NCBI GenBank assembly: GCA_009910795.1
Contig: VMEE01000095.1
Coordinates: 48,938-112,937 of the forward strand
Origin: Dehalobacter sp. CP
Lineage (GTDB): Bacteria; Bacillota_B; Desulfitobacteriia; Desulfitobacteriales; Syntrophobotulaceae
Direction: 5' to 3'
DNA length: 64,000 nt
Position 1 is the stretch's first letter. Each line of letters opens with the position of its first letter. The position numbers were made by a program, and so were the translations under genes. The notes under the pieces are model-generated. The model searched no databases. It was not told the DNA's origin and saw nothing but the letters and a program-made list of their open reading frames with translations. Below, piece after piece: positions 7,860-17,212 of this stretch.

Positions 7860-8615
7860 TTACTTTTGAAGCTGAAGCAATGCAACAATAAAATCTCTGC
7901 CTATATTTGCCTGGGACTTTTCGATAACATCGTTTATGTTGTAGAGATCCTTGGCATTCCTATCGCGCTGCGCGAGGGAAATCGTTCCCATTGTTTCGGC
8001 CTGTTTGATTACTAAAAACTGCTTTGGCGTAACCTTGGCTATTATTTCTGTCGGGATGCCGGTTGTTTGCTCATTGCCTGATAAACTTCCAACCGATGCT
8101 GGCCCATTCAAATTATCCGCGGAAGATAATATCTTGCCCGATGAATCGGCAGTCGCTTCAATGAATAAATCTGTGATAATATACCCTGCAAGCGATAAAT
8201 TGCCCGTTTGTTTCGGGTCAAGCGTTAAAACCAGGTCAACAGTTTGTCCGTACTTGGCAAGACCGGCAATGGAGCCGTTATAATCTGTTTTGAAGGCGAT
8301 TAACCGCGGATTTTCAACCTTCGTCTTGGTGTTCTGCTCAATTTTATCCAACCGCACCGGATCGCCTTCTTTTAAAGGCCAATTCAGATTCTTGTTTACT
8401 ACCTGGCTGATGCTTTCCGCAGTTCCCGAAGGAACACTTTCCCTTGGAACGCTTTTAACTTTCAATTGCGCTGCGCTTATGATGGTATCTTCGGGAATAT
8501 TTGCGGCGGCATAAACCGCAGGAATCAGGCCCTTTGCATAATCTAGGTAAAAATAAAGGCCCAAACCACTCCCTAAAGCGATAACCAAGCCTAAAATAAA
8601 AAACACTTTTCTCAA
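7860..8615 (-). CDS. cpaB: CpaB/RcpC-like SAF-domain pilus protein
   Basis: 251 residues from a TTG at 8613-8615; GGAAGGTG six bases upstream supports it over an upstream TTG with no ribosome site. A single N-terminal membrane helix (about 4-25) is followed by a SAF domain (about 30-95, including AANIPEDTIISAAQL) and a strand-rich RcpC/CpaB region. The protein sits outside the membrane; in Gram-negatives it assists the secretin, and in Gram-positives it may contact the cell wall, matching its SAF (possible carbohydrate-binding) fold. It is the first gene of the Tad block and follows the NlpC/P60 gene by 93 bp on the same strand. Confidence 0.85.
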   Translation of the reverse strand: MRKVFFILGLVIALGSGLGLYFYLDYAKGLIPAVYAAANIPEDTIISAAQLKVKSVPRESVPSGTAESISQVVNKNLNWPLKEGDPVRLDKIEQNTKTKVENPRLIAFKTDYNGSIAGLAKYGQTVDLVLTLDPKQTGNLSLAGYIITDLFIEATADSSGKILSSADNLNGPASVGSLSGNEQTTGIPTEIIAKVTPKQFLVIKQAETMGTISLAQRDRNAKDLYNINDVIEKSQANIGRDFIVALLQLQK

Positions 8616-8708
8616 ATTAAACACCTTCCTTAATTGTTCACAGCTTTGCTCATCCAATAAGCATTCGTTAAATCCAGCAAAGCAGAATACTCATATTTTT
8701 CGAGTGAA

Positions 8709-10634
8709 CTATTCAAAAAAACTAGGCCTGCCAATCACATAGAAACCTGAAGAACTTGCACCGGAAACACTGGTTACCGCTACATTGTTCTCCCCTGCAT
8801 TGCAATTGGCAATTAACAGATTTTCGTTTTGCTTTCCCACAATAATGCCCACATGGCTTAAGTCAGGATAGAACACCAGATCCCCCGGTTGTGCGCTGCT
8901 CCAGTTCACCGGCTTACAGGCGGCATACTGGCTTGAAGTTCCTGTTCCGATTATCTCCGCCGCATCAACATTAGCTGCCGCATTGGCAAACACCCATGCA
9001 ACATAGCCGGAGCAATCCAACCCGAAAGGCCGCACGGTTCCGGTAGTAGGGCTTCCCTCGGCTGTTACCTTGGTAAGTGTTCCCCAGCGGCTGTCCCAGC
9101 CAATGACTGTGGATTTGCCGCCCCAAAAATAACTGACTTTACCGATAAGGGAATAAGCGGCCAGCACCACATTTTTGCGCTGCTCGTCCAAATCCGGCGG
9201 CAGATTTTGTGAAATAACAGCAATTTCCTGGGGGGATAAGGTAATATCCGTATAGCTACCGATAAGCTTTGCAAACAGCTCCCGGTATTTGTACTGCATA
9301 AGCTCATTCACCATCCCCACTTGCTGCGGATTGAAACGGTATTGGATGATCATGTCCGCATAAGATTTTGTGTTTACACGGATATGCAAAACAGTCTCGG
9401 TGCTGGTCGTTTCTCCATCCGAATGCTCAATCGTTTCCAGCCAGTAGTCAATTTTGTTCATATCCCAAAAGATGTCCCGCAGGATTCCCACTTTTGTATC
9501 GTCAAGGGTGGCGACCTGCATGCCTTTTTCCGGATCGGCGGCCACCTTCACCGCGTAAACCGCCAGGATGTCCCGCCAGTTGCCGACCATATTGCTGCTG
9601 CCGTTGTTGGACAAATCCAGCGTGTCATGCGGGTTTTCCCTCTCTATCTGTTCCAGTTTTGCCGTGAACTCTCCGTTCAGCCGACTGACGGCCTCCGACA
9701 TTACCAGCGTGTTCTTGCCGGTTCCTTCGTTGGAAAAGAAAATTCCGAAAACGGAGCTTGCCATAAGCCCCACCAGGCATATCAGGAGGATAACCACTAC
9801 CGCCGCCCAGCCGCCTGCGGCAATCAAAGCTATCAGGCTCTTTAAGGCCGCAATGATCGCTTTAATTGTAGCCAGCATTGTTTTTGCCGCTGCCTTTGCT
9901 GAGGCCGTCGCTGCTTTCGTTGCGGCCCGCGCCATCTGCGTCGCCCTTTTCGTAGATTGAGTGGTTTTAACGGCAGTTTGAGCTGCAGATTGCGAAGTTT
10001 TTATAGCCGTTTTGGCACTACGTTCTGCAGTTTTGGTCCTTCTTTGCGCCGTTTTAACCATACCCTGGACCGCTTGCTTTATGTTTTTGCTGCTCGTTGC
10101 GTCAAATTGCTTGATCCTGCGCCCTGTTTGGCCGTATGTTTTGCCAGTTTGCAACGCTGCTCTTTCTGAGCGTTGGAAAACAGGGTTGTGCAAGACCTGC
10201 CCCATTCTCCGTTCAGCCATCCGTCTCGCCTGGGCTTGAGCAGTATTTTCCTTAGTCGTTTGAATCCCTTTGCTATACAAAAGTTTTCGCTCTGTCCTTG
10301 AAACATGGACTCCGGTTCTAGAAGTACGCCCTGGCTGGTTCCCATGAGCAATAGTATGCGAGGCATTTGTTTCCCCTCCCCGCCATTTTTTTATTTTTCT
10401 AACCGCGTTTTTGCCGTACGTTCCCGCAGCTGCCGCTTTTCGGCCAACTGTTTCCGAACCGTCTTTTACTTTGCCCACCGCATCATCCACATAGCTGCCC
10501 TCTTTGTTATGGTCAGTCTGTTCAGCCTGTTCTTTCGTGCGGATATAGGCGTTTTTCATCCTATGGGATATATCCGAGGCCTTATCCAACATCTTTATAT
10601 CTTTAATCGTTGATTTCGTCCTTATCTCTTTCAT
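8709..10634 (-). CDS. Conjugative-element NlpC/P60 cell wall hydrolase (C40 peptidase) with membrane anchor
   Basis: 641 residues from the ATG at 10632-10634. The first ~230 residues are cytoplasmic and rich in Lys, Thr, Ala and Gln with repeated AKTA/QTAVKT-type segments; a membrane helix lies at about 263-295. The extracellular part ends in an NlpC/P60 domain with the catalytic Cys in [12 protein letters not shown] (about 538) and the catalytic His in [10 protein letters not shown] (about 594). Such proteins cut peptidoglycan locally so that a Gram-positive T4SS can cross the wall (VirB1-like role). A region between the helix and C40 domain may be a VirB8-like or lysozyme-like domain; I could not decide. 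It is followed by the Tad operon. Confidence 0.88.
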   Translation of the reverse strand: MKEIRTKSTIKDIKMLDKASDISHRMKNAYIRTKEQAEQTDHNKEGSYVDDAVGKVKDGSETVGRKAAAAGTYGKNAVRKIKKWRGGETNASHTIAHGNQPGRTSRTGVHVSRTERKLLYSKGIQTTKENTAQAQARRMAERRMGQVLHNPVFQRSERAALQTGKTYGQTGRRIKQFDATSSKNIKQAVQGMVKTAQRRTKTAERSAKTAIKTSQSAAQTAVKTTQSTKRATQMARAATKAATASAKAAAKTMLATIKAIIAALKSLIALIAAGGWAAVVVILLICLVGLMASSVFGIFFSNEGTGKNTLVMSEAVSRLNGEFTAKLEQIERENPHDTLDLSNNGSSNMVGNWRDILAVYAVKVAADPEKGMQVATLDDTKVGILRDIFWDMNKIDYWLETIEHSDGETTSTETVLHIRVNTKSYADMIIQYRFNPQQVGMVNELMQYKYRELFAKLIGSYTDITLSPQEIAVISQNLPPDLDEQRKNVVLAAYSLIGKVSYFWGGKSTVIGWDSRWGTLTKVTAEGSPTTGTVRPFGLDCSGYVAWVFANAAANVDAAEIIGTGTSSQYAACKPVNWSSAQPGDLVFYPDLSHVGIIVGKQNENLLIANCNAGENNVAVTSVSGASSSGFYVIGRPSFFE

Positions 10635-10678
10635 TACCCCACCACCTTCCCCGCTGAATCTTAATCTATTTGAAGAAT

Positions 10679-11086
10679 TTACCGCTCCATTACGGAAAGC
10701 TGCATCCCTGGGTAATCCTGGCCCTGGCAATATTCTGGATAGCGCAGCCGGATCGCTTCAAAAAAGTAGGGTGCAAAGCGGCAGTCGAAAAGTTCATACG
10801 GCGCCGAGTATCTTTCTTTCCCCTCCTCCATCCATCCGTTCCAAAGATTAAAGGCCAGACGGCACAACCGAATAGTTCCTCCGGTCTGCCAAGCCGCCGC
10901 AAGGTTCTGCGGTTTGATGCAATTTTCCTTAAAGTCAAATAAGGAACGGATATGCTCCCTTGTTTCCTTGCTAATTCCCATGGCGTAGAAAAAAGACCTG
11001 TGGTAGACGTCGGTATTACCCGCCGCCGCGAGCATATCGTAATAAAAATTCTCATGTTCTTTGCTTGCGAACCTAGTATTTTCCAT
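10679..11086 (-). CDS. DUF6075-like conjugative-element protein
   Basis: 135 residues, rich in aromatic residues, with no membrane segment. The N-terminal MENTRFASKEHENFYYDML and the later RSLFDF and AFNLWNGW stretches resemble the DUF6075 family found in clostridial conjugative elements; this is from memory and no function is known. GGGAGG lies eight bases before the ATG at 11084-11086. A terminator-like hairpin stands immediately upstream (11108-11136), between this gene and virB4, so expression may be set apart from the T4SS genes. Confidence 0.7.
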   Translation of the reverse strand: MENTRFASKEHENFYYDMLAAAGNTDVYHRSFFYAMGISKETREHIRSLFDFKENCIKPQNLAAAWQTGGTIRLCRLAFNLWNGWMEEGKERYSAPYELFDCRFAPYFFEAIRLRYPEYCQGQDYPGMQLSVMER

Positions 11087-11107
11087 TGATTTTTCCTCCC
11101 GATATGA

Positions 11108-11136
11108 TAAAAAGCCGTCGTTTCGTACTCGGCTTT
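11108..11136 (-). terminator. Terminator-like hairpin before the DUF6075-like gene
   Basis: On the minus strand AAAGCCG and CGGCTTT pair across a 12-base loop (11111-11117 with 11130-11136) and are followed by a run of five T. It lies between the virB4 stop and the GGGAGG of the next gene, so it is either a terminator for virB4 or an attenuator in the leader of the next gene. Five more leaders in this element have the same layout. Confidence 0.75.
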
Positions 11137-11155
11137 CCTCAATAAGCTTATAGAA

Positions 11156-13492
11156 TTAGACTTCCGCCTGCTCACCCGGTTTTGTGGTCATCAATCGGTA
11201 AAGCCTGGTGTTGTGCGGAAATTGGTCGGTAAAGGGTACCAGAGAACTTCCTACCTTAATGAGCCCGTTCCCCGCGTCGACGTTGGTGATGTAGCTGAGC
11301 TGAAGGTCGGAAATATTTAATAGCCTGGCCAGCTCCATCCTGTCGGTGGAGGCCTGGTTGAGCATGACAATGAATTCGCTGTTGGCCAGCATCGTTCTCG
11401 CCGTGTGGCTCTGCAGCAAATCATCGACGTTTTGGGTTATGCCTGTGCAAAAGGCTCCATACTTCCGGACGCGCTTCCACAGGGTGAAAAGGAAATTGGC
11501 GGAATACTCATGCTGAAACAACAGGTAGATTTCATCAATGATAATAAAAGTGTTTTTGCCCTTAGCCCTGTTCTGCGTAATACGGTTCAGGATGCTGTCC
11601 AGGACCACCAGCATGCCGATGGGCAAAAGCTGCTTGCCCAAGTCCAGGATGTCGTAGCAGATCAGGCGGTTGTTGACGTCCACATTGGTCGGTTTGGCGA
11701 AAGTATTCAGACTGCCGCTGGTGAACAGTTCAATAGCCAGGGCAATTTCCTGGGCTTCCGACTCGCCCTGCTTTAAAAGTTCCGCGTGAAAATCCTGCAG
11801 AGTAGGTGCAGCAGTCTGAAAATTGCTTTGGAGGCACTTACGGTAGACACTGGCTGTGCAGCGGTCAATCAGGGACTTTTGCTTGGCCCCCAAGTTTTGG
11901 CCGCCGATCAGCTGCTCGCATAATGATAGGACAAATTCGGATTTTAAGATGACGGGATTGGCTCCGTCCCCATAATCTTTGTTCATATCCATCGCATTGA
12001 TATGGTTTGGGGAAGTCGCTGAAATATGGATGATCTCGCCGCCTATGGCCTTGACCAAAAGCGAATATTCCCTTTCCGGGTCAATCAGAACTATATCGTC
12101 ATCGCTGGACAGGATCTGGTTGACAATCTCCCGCTTGGCGGTAAAACTCTTACCGGAGCCGGAAACGCCTAAAACAAAAGAGTTTCCATTGAGAAGACAT
12201 TTGCGGTTGGCAATAATCATGTTTTTGGAAATGACATTCTGCCCGTAGTAAATGCCGCCGCTGTGGGAAATTTCCTGCGCCCGGAAAGGAATAAACACAG
12301 CTGTGCTTTCGGTGGTCAGTGTCCGGATCGCTTGTATTTTTCTTAAGCCCAGAGGGAGCACTGTGCTAAGCCCGTCCATCTGCTGGAACGTCAGGGCGGC
12401 AAACTGGCAAAGATGCTTCCGCGCCGTAGTCAGCAGGGTTTCAGTATCACTATCCAGTTGCACCTTGCTGTCCGCGACATGCACCATGGTCAGCACCGCA
12501 AACATCATCCTTTGGTCGCGGGTGGTGAGGTCGTCCAGGAATTCCTTGCTCTCTTTGCGCTGCTGCTCCATATCGTAGGGCACGACGGCAGAAAAGTTAT
12601 TGTTCTGGTTTTGCCGCCGCTGCCAGTTGGTGATGTTGGTTTCCACCCCCAGCAGCCTGTTTTCGACCTCCCGCACAGCTTCATCCGTTGGGATGGGTAT
12701 AATATCCAAAGAGAGCATCATGCTGCGGTTCAAGTCGCAAAGCTCGGACACCATGCTGTCTTTGATGTAGCTGGCGTATTCCCTTAAGAAGATAACGCGC
12801 CCGAATTTGCCCCCCATGCGGAAATGGTCTTTTTCAAATTCGAAGGTGTCCGGACAAATATAATCCTTGAAATCGTGTCCTTTTCGCATGGTCTCAATCA
12901 GGTCGAACCGGAAATCTGTTTCCTCGCCGGGGCGGAAAAAATCATGCAGAATACGCAGGCGGTCGCCCGCGTCCAGCTCTACACATTTGGAACCCAAGTG
13001 GGAGAAATGAGTGACCAGGTCCGCGCCGATGCGGGAAAAATAGTTCCGTGCTTCATCAATATTCTTTTTAAGTACGGATACGGTCACGTACTTGTCCTGG
13101 ACAATATTGCTTACTCCTGTGGCTTTGTCTAAGAGCATCCGGTTGTATTCACCGCGGTATTCGTCCAGCCCGTCATCCTTAAGCGGAATGAGGATGGAGT
13201 TTTCGAAGTCCGTTTTGTTCAAGCGGCGGTTGTTGATGGTTATTTTGGTAGTCGCTCCACTGTCTAAGGAATTGAGCAGTTCCGAATAGGACAGGAACAT
13301 CGCTTCCTTGTCTTCTTTGGAGGCTACCGCGTAATTGATGTCCGTAAAGCGAAAGGATTTAGAAAACTTGTTGCCTGCCTTGAAAATTCCGTCCGGCCAG
13401 ACGGCCTTGATCGGTATAGCTTGCTGTATGCCTTTGGGTATAACAAACTTCTCCTTATCCTGCTTGATAATTTTCTTCAGGGTCTTAATCAT
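11156..13492 (-). CDS. virB4: VirB4-type conjugation ATPase (CD1110-like)
   Basis: 778 residues, the usual size. This T4SS ATPase drives assembly and substrate passage at the membrane. The Walker A box VLGVSGSGKSFTAKRE is near residue 440, the Walker B box NTFIIIDEIYLLFQ near 640, and a C-terminal GITQNVDDLLQS motif (arginine-finger/Q-loop region) is clear. The N-terminal 400 residues match the VirB4 N-terminal domain. It overlaps the prgI gene by 8 bp and precedes the NlpC/P60 and DUF6075-like genes. The start ATG has AAGGAGG 12 bases upstream, slightly long. Confidence 0.93.
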   Translation of the reverse strand: MIKTLKKIIKQDKEKFVIPKGIQQAIPIKAVWPDGIFKAGNKFSKSFRFTDINYAVASKEDKEAMFLSYSELLNSLDSGATTKITINNRRLNKTDFENSILIPLKDDGLDEYRGEYNRMLLDKATGVSNIVQDKYVTVSVLKKNIDEARNYFSRIGADLVTHFSHLGSKCVELDAGDRLRILHDFFRPGEETDFRFDLIETMRKGHDFKDYICPDTFEFEKDHFRMGGKFGRVIFLREYASYIKDSMVSELCDLNRSMMLSLDIIPIPTDEAVREVENRLLGVETNITNWQRRQNQNNNFSAVVPYDMEQQRKESKEFLDDLTTRDQRMMFAVLTMVHVADSKVQLDSDTETLLTTARKHLCQFAALTFQQMDGLSTVLPLGLRKIQAIRTLTTESTAVFIPFRAQEISHSGGIYYGQNVISKNMIIANRKCLLNGNSFVLGVSGSGKSFTAKREIVNQILSSDDDIVLIDPEREYSLLVKAIGGEIIHISATSPNHINAMDMNKDYGDGANPVILKSEFVLSLCEQLIGGQNLGAKQKSLIDRCTASVYRKCLQSNFQTAAPTLQDFHAELLKQGESEAQEIALAIELFTSGSLNTFAKPTNVDVNNRLICYDILDLGKQLLPIGMLVVLDSILNRITQNRAKGKNTFIIIDEIYLLFQHEYSANFLFTLWKRVRKYGAFCTGITQNVDDLLQSHTARTMLANSEFIVMLNQASTDRMELARLLNISDLQLSYITNVDAGNGLIKVGSSLVPFTDQFPHNTRLYRLMTTKPGEQAEV

Positions 13493-13850
13493 GGCGTTTT
13501 AATTCCTCCTTTTCCTTTTCTTGAATCGTCTGCTTCAGTGCTCCGTAATAAACATTCGTCGGGTAGAAAGTCAGTTTTTTTGGCAGGAGAAACTCCGACT
13601 TAAGGTACGCCCATAAAAACTGTTCCGCCGTCATGCCGTGGTAACGGATAAACCCCATCGCCGCAAAGGGGAACGCCCCTAAAATACATACCCAACTCAC
13701 CGTTTCCGTGCCTAAGACATTCCGCAGCCCGAAGTAGACGCCGACGGCAACGCCAACAGCCAGGAGCGAAAAAATAAACTGCCGCATGGACAGTCCAAAA
13801 AACAAGCTCTCCGTATAATCCCGGATCTCCCGGTTGATTTTGACTTCCAT
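13485..13850 (-). CDS. PrgI-family T4SS membrane protein (VirB3-like)
   Basis: 121 residues. Two adjacent membrane helices (about 25-70) follow a short N-terminus, and the C-terminus is charged and coiled (QEKEKEELKRHD). This is the architecture of PrgI, the VirB3-like partner of VirB4 in Gram-positive T4SSs; the segment MTAEQFLWAYLKSEFLLPKKL is typical. It is directly upstream of virB4 and overlaps it. GGAGG at 13861-13865 serves the ATG, and a terminator-like hairpin stands just in front of this site. Confidence 0.9.
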   Translation of the reverse strand: MEVKINREIRDYTESLFFGLSMRQFIFSLLAVGVAVGVYFGLRNVLGTETVSWVCILGAFPFAAMGFIRYHGMTAEQFLWAYLKSEFLLPKKLTFYPTNVYYGALKQTIQEKEKEELKRHD

Positions 13851-13868
13851 AACTTAACCGCCTCCAAT

Positions 13869-13899
13869 AAAAAACAGCCCCTTAAACCTAAGCGCTGTT
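13869..13899 (-). terminator. Terminator-like hairpin in the prgI leader
   Basis: On the minus strand AACAGC (13894-13899) pairs with GCTGTT (13873-13878) and a run of six T follows, directly before the GGAGG of prgI. The stem is only six base pairs unless the inner CTT/AAG pairs form too, so it is a weak terminator or attenuator. Confidence 0.55.
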
Positions 13900-13906
13900 C
13901 AGACTC

Positions 13907-14104
13907 CTATCTTTCTTTTTGGCTCTTCCTGTATTTTTCTTTCTCCTTCTGAATCTTATATACCAATTCGTCAACCTTGCGGTTCTGCTTCATAAAGGCC
14001 TCATCCTCTCTTAAGGGAATGCCTTTTTTCATGGCTTCTTCTCCAAGCTTATGGAGTTTTTCCTTTTCTTTTTCCAGCTTGTCATTTAAGCTTTCTTTTT
14101 TCAT
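13907..14104 (-). CDS. Small charged coiled-coil protein
   Basis: 65 residues from the ATG at 14102-14104, with GGAGG upstream; a longer reading begins before this ribosome site. Nearly the whole chain is Lys/Glu-rich helix (NDKLEKEKEKLHKLGEEAM, VYKIQKEKEKYRKSQKER), predicted to form a coiled coil. It contains the Spo0E-unlike linker GIPLREDEAF. Function is unknown; its place just before prgI and virB4 suggests an accessory or regulatory T4SS protein. Confidence 0.65.
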   Translation of the reverse strand: MKKESLNDKLEKEKEKLHKLGEEAMKKGIPLREDEAFMKQNRKVDELVYKIQKEKEKYRKSQKER

Positions 14105-14193
14105 GCGGAGACCTCCGATTGTACTATTTAAACAATAAACTTCCATTTTATTCCTAAATGCGGGATAATGAGCATAGGAAGGAGTGACCGATT

Positions 14194-14610
14194 ATGTCAA
14201 TCGCGGCAATTATTTCCCTATGCCTTACGGCAGGATTGTTTATTATTTCTTCGTTATTTAAAATAGCCGGAAAGCTCCGGCTTGGTATTCCGCTTATTTA
14301 TTTGCTCATCGCTGTTGTCAGCACCTTTTTCACACGATGGACAACGGAACATGAGCAGTTGGTTCTTATGGGATTGTATATCGTCATCGGCTTAACCGCG
14401 TTAAGCTGGATTATATCGCTTATAAAGACGATACGGCGCAGACGTGACGAGAAATACCTTGAAGATGATGTCGCATGGCAAATCCAGCGGGCTAGAGAAA
14501 TGGGCATACCTCTCGATAAAATTCAGTTTAACGGACAGGGAGACTTGCTTGATCCAAGAACGGGGGAGCCTGTTGTCTATGGACAGGCTACTTCGTTCAA
14601 GGATATATAA
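14194..14610 (+). CDS. Membrane protein of unknown function, opposite strand to the T4SS operon
   Basis: 138 residues with AAGGAG about 10 bases before the ATG. Three membrane helices fill residues 1-80 (roughly 3-23, 30-48, 56-78), followed by a basic stop-transfer RRRRDEK and a cytoplasmic tail with an EMGIPLDKIQFNGQGDLLDPRTGEP stretch that looks like a small folded motif. I do not recognise the family. It is the only plus-strand gene between the T4SS genes apart from the 15.9-18.3 kb cargo, and its end converges on virB6 with a hairpin between them. Confidence 0.7.
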   Translation: MSIAAIISLCLTAGLFIISSLFKIAGKLRLGIPLIYLLIAVVSTFFTRWTTEHEQLVLMGLYIVIGLTALSWIISLIKTIRRRRDEKYLEDDVAWQIQRAREMGIPLDKIQFNGQGDLLDPRTGEPVVYGQATSFKDI

Positions 14611-14611
14611 G

Positions 14612-14637
14612 GATACCGGATTTTTACGTACGGTATC
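14612..14637. terminator. Convergent-gene hairpin
   Basis: GATACCG (14612-14618) and CGGTATC (14631-14637) pair across a 12-base loop between the convergent 14194 and virB6 genes. There is no strong T-run, so it is only a candidate bidirectional terminator. Confidence 0.4.
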
Positions 14638-14640
14638 ATC

Positions 14641-15480
14641 TCATAATCCCATCATCTCCCTTACCACCCGGTCGGCCATTTTCACCGCACCGACCAGCAC
14701 CAGCATATTAAAAATAAGCTCACCTACATAGGACCATACCATGGTCACGGCACTGGCACTGGTATCGACCACCGGCGGGGAAGCTGCAAAAACAGAAAAG
14801 ATAATACAGGCAAGTACAATAATCGCCCCTTCCAGACAGGCGGCGGCATAACTTTTCAAAAAGGATACGCCGATACTCTGGCTCGGCTCCCCGGCAAACG
14901 AGGCCAGCGGCACAGGAGCGATAGCCGTATATAAATAGAGCTTAAAAAACCTGCCGTACACCGTCATGATCATAATGAAAGACAGTACGGTGATGAATAA
15001 GCCCCCGAGCAGAGTGACCGCCCACAACGGGATGCTCTCTAAAAAGCCGCAATTCTCAACAGCCTGGACAATTGTATCCGGCATAACACTCTGATTGACT
15101 GTCCCAAAACCGGCGCTGCTCATAATGGCGGAGATAATCCCCTGCACGATGCTGAATAGTGACATCATTAGTTCCAGCCCGTAGGTTACAATAGCTTTAG
15201 CCAAGGCAAACCGGATGAACAGCTTCAAAGCTTGTTCAGGCTTTTTGACTTCTGCCAGGCTGCCGCAGGTTTTGACTACGCCGATAACGAAAAACAGCAC
15301 CAGCAGGGCCATGCCGACGGCCTGCAACGCGCCGTGGATATTGACGATGACATTCCAGATACCGCCGCCTTTAAATTCCTCCGGCGATTGGGTTATGATT
15401 TGCAGGATCTCGGCCAGCTTTGCATTCCAGGTTGCCAGGGCGTTATTGAGATTATCGATGACCCAGTTGCCGCTTGACAC
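14641..15480 (-). CDS. virB6: VirB6/TrbL-like T4SS channel protein (CD1112-like)
   Basis: 279 residues with about six membrane helices spread along the chain, typical of the VirB6/TrbL family that forms the inner membrane part of the conjugation channel. The N-terminal NALATWNAKLAEILQIITQSP and the central FKLYLYTAIAPVPLASFAGEPSQS stretch are characteristic of the clostridial form. The start is GTG (15478-15480) with GGAGG about 10 bases upstream, directly behind a strong terminator hairpin. In related elements the VirB2-like and VirD4 genes precede it directly; here 2.8 kb of cargo in the opposite orientation separates them. Confidence 0.87.
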   Translation of the reverse strand: MSSGNWVIDNLNNALATWNAKLAEILQIITQSPEEFKGGGIWNVIVNIHGALQAVGMALLVLFFVIGVVKTCGSLAEVKKPEQALKLFIRFALAKAIVTYGLELMMSLFSIVQGIISAIMSSAGFGTVNQSVMPDTIVQAVENCGFLESIPLWAVTLLGGLFITVLSFIMIMTVYGRFFKLYLYTAIAPVPLASFAGEPSQSIGVSFLKSYAAACLEGAIIVLACIIFSVFAASPPVVDTSASAVTMVWSYVGELIFNMLVLVGAVKMADRVVREMMGL

Positions 15481-15495
15481 AGATTAACCACCTCC

Positions 15496-15535
15496 AAAAA
15501 AATTAGGGAACAGACTTTGGATTTGTCTGTTCCCT
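15496..15535 (-). terminator. Strong intrinsic terminator or attenuator in the virB6 leader
   Basis: A perfect 11 bp stem (AGGGAACAGAC 15505-15515 with GTCTGTTCCCT 15525-15535) with a 9-base loop is followed on the minus strand by a run of seven T, then immediately by the GGAGG of virB6. Transcription arriving from the cargo side or from the Maff2 gene would have to read through it. Confidence 0.8.
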
Positions 15536-15916
15536 TTAATTTCATATTTTTTTATAGGTAATGCTGTTACATGATTAATTTATTATCCTAAATCCTTTTT
15601 CCTTTTATTTTTTACATCGCTATACTCCGGGTGTGGGATATGAAAAATGGGACCCAGAAAATGCTGTGTATGAAAAAATAATGTTTGAAGAAATAATAAA
15701 CAAAAGGTTATTTTTGGCATAAGGAGAATTATGGTATTGAAAGAAGAATCTACGTAATAACTTTCGAGTACTCCCATAAGATCGAAAAATATAAAAAAGG
15801 TGTTCGGTTATTAGTCGTTCTTCAAAACCGCATGCAAAGACACTGCGACTCCATGCGCAGTAAAACTGATTTATTAAAATATGAGAAATTAAGATTACTC
15901 AAGAGGAGGTAGTTTC
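15536..15916. other. AT-rich intergenic stretch before the cargo operon
   Basis: About 380 bp without a convincing gene. A minus-strand open frame of 64 codons (15583-15777) has no ribosome binding site and low-complexity composition. The sequence is clearly more AT-rich than the T4SS genes on its left, marking the left border of inserted cargo. The promoter of the AAA ATPase gene should be here; I see no clear -35/-10 pair. Confidence 0.6.
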
Positions 15917-17077
15917 ATGATTCAAATCAATCCATATACACCAGGAGCAGGAGTGAAACCAGGATTCTTGGCAGGAAGAGACAATGTTATTGAATCTGCA
16001 GAGGAAGTATTGGCATATATATCGGCTGGTCAAACGCATCAATCTTTTATCTACTATGGATTAAGGGGTGTTGGAAAAACAGTCTTGTTAAACGAGATAG
16101 AGGATATTGCGGAAAAATATGAATATCTATACGAACATATTGAGATATCTGAAAATGATAATTTCAAGATTGTGATTGCACAATATCTTCAAAAAGTTGT
16201 TTTACAACTGAGTAATATGGAAAAGGCAAAAGAGAAAATAAAAAATTTCCTTGGTCTATTGAAAGCCTTTACTTTTACCATTGAAGATTTTGGAGAATTC
16301 TCTTTTGATGTAGACGCAATATCTGGAAAGGCTGATACAGGCAACTTTCAGAATGATCTTACAGAATTATTTTTAGGAGTTGGTAAGTTAGCAAGTGACG
16401 TCAATAAAAAAATTGCTTTCTTTATTGACGAGATACAATATATGAAAGAAGATAACCTCGAAGCACTTATCGCTTCGACTCATAGAATTCATCAAAAAGG
16501 TTATCCTTTGGTTATTTTTGGTGCAGGTTTACCTAAAATTGCAAAAATGGCAGGAGATGCGAAATCTTATTCGGAAAGGCTGTATAACTTTGTGAAGATT
16601 GATTCTTTATCTGGACCCAATTCAAAATCAGCTTTAATTGAACCGGCAAAGAATCAAGGTGTTTATTATACGGACAATGCGGTAGATAAGATAATAGAAA
16701 TTACAGATGGTTATCCATATTTTTTGCAAGAATTTGGAAGGCAAGTATGGGAATACAAAAACGGTAATAGCATAGATGTAGCTTCTGTTGATAGTGCTTA
16801 TGAGAAGTTTATAAATAAACTCGATGATAGTTTTTTCAAAGTACGTTTCGATAGAGCAACAGGTAATGAGAAGCTTTTTATGTTTGCAATGGCTGATTTA
16901 GGAAAAGGGCCTTATGAAACAAGTGCGATTGCCCATAAGTTAAAAAAAACACAACCTCAAATATCTTTAGATCGTGCTAATCTAATCAATAAAGGCTTTG
17001 TCTATACTACAAGTCACGGGTATTTAGACTTTACAGTTCCTCAATTTGATAAATTTCTCACTAGAATAAGACGGTAA
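15917..17077 (+). CDS. AAA/STAND-like P-loop ATPase, defence-type cargo
   Basis: 386 residues; GAGGAGG lies seven bases before the ATG. After NPYTPGAGVKPGFLAGRD, which is typical of archaeal-type ATPase-domain proteins, comes the Walker A box YYGLRGVGKTVLL (47-59). The Walker B box FFIDEIQYM is near 170, followed by a sensor-type FGAGLPKIAKM and an R-rich SYSERLYNF motif. The last ~90 residues look like a winged helix (TSAIAHKLKKTQPQISLDRANLINKGFVY) that could bind DNA. Such ATPases often work as NTP-driven switches in conflict systems. It is followed after 135 bp by an AlbA_2 protein on the same strand, likely its partner. Confidence 0.82.
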   Translation: MIQINPYTPGAGVKPGFLAGRDNVIESAEEVLAYISAGQTHQSFIYYGLRGVGKTVLLNEIEDIAEKYEYLYEHIEISENDNFKIVIAQYLQKVVLQLSNMEKAKEKIKNFLGLLKAFTFTIEDFGEFSFDVDAISGKADTGNFQNDLTELFLGVGKLASDVNKKIAFFIDEIQYMKEDNLEALIASTHRIHQKGYPLVIFGAGLPKIAKMAGDAKSYSERLYNFVKIDSLSGPNSKSALIEPAKNQGVYYTDNAVDKIIEITDGYPYFLQEFGRQVWEYKNGNSIDVASVDSAYEKFINKLDDSFFKVRFDRATGNEKLFMFAMADLGKGPYETSAIAHKLKKTQPQISLDRANLINKGFVYTTSHGYLDFTVPQFDKFLTRIRR

Positions 17078-17212
17078 TTTAAGAATTTACCAATGGGTCG
17101 CCATCCGTGGCGTCCTCTGAATCTGGGATTGTATCAATGTAGTAGCCTTCGGGAACTTAGAGAAATCAGGCGGAAGTTGGAGAAAATACCAATATCATTT
17201 GAGGGGGATATG

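Noticed and set aside
9321..9845. Plus-strand open frame of 174 codons
   Set aside because: It is antisense to the NlpC/P60 gene and has no ribosome site.
15583..15777. Minus-strand open frame of 64 codons between virB6 and the AAA ATPase gene
   Set aside because: No ribosome site, AT-rich low-complexity sequence and no recognisable motif.
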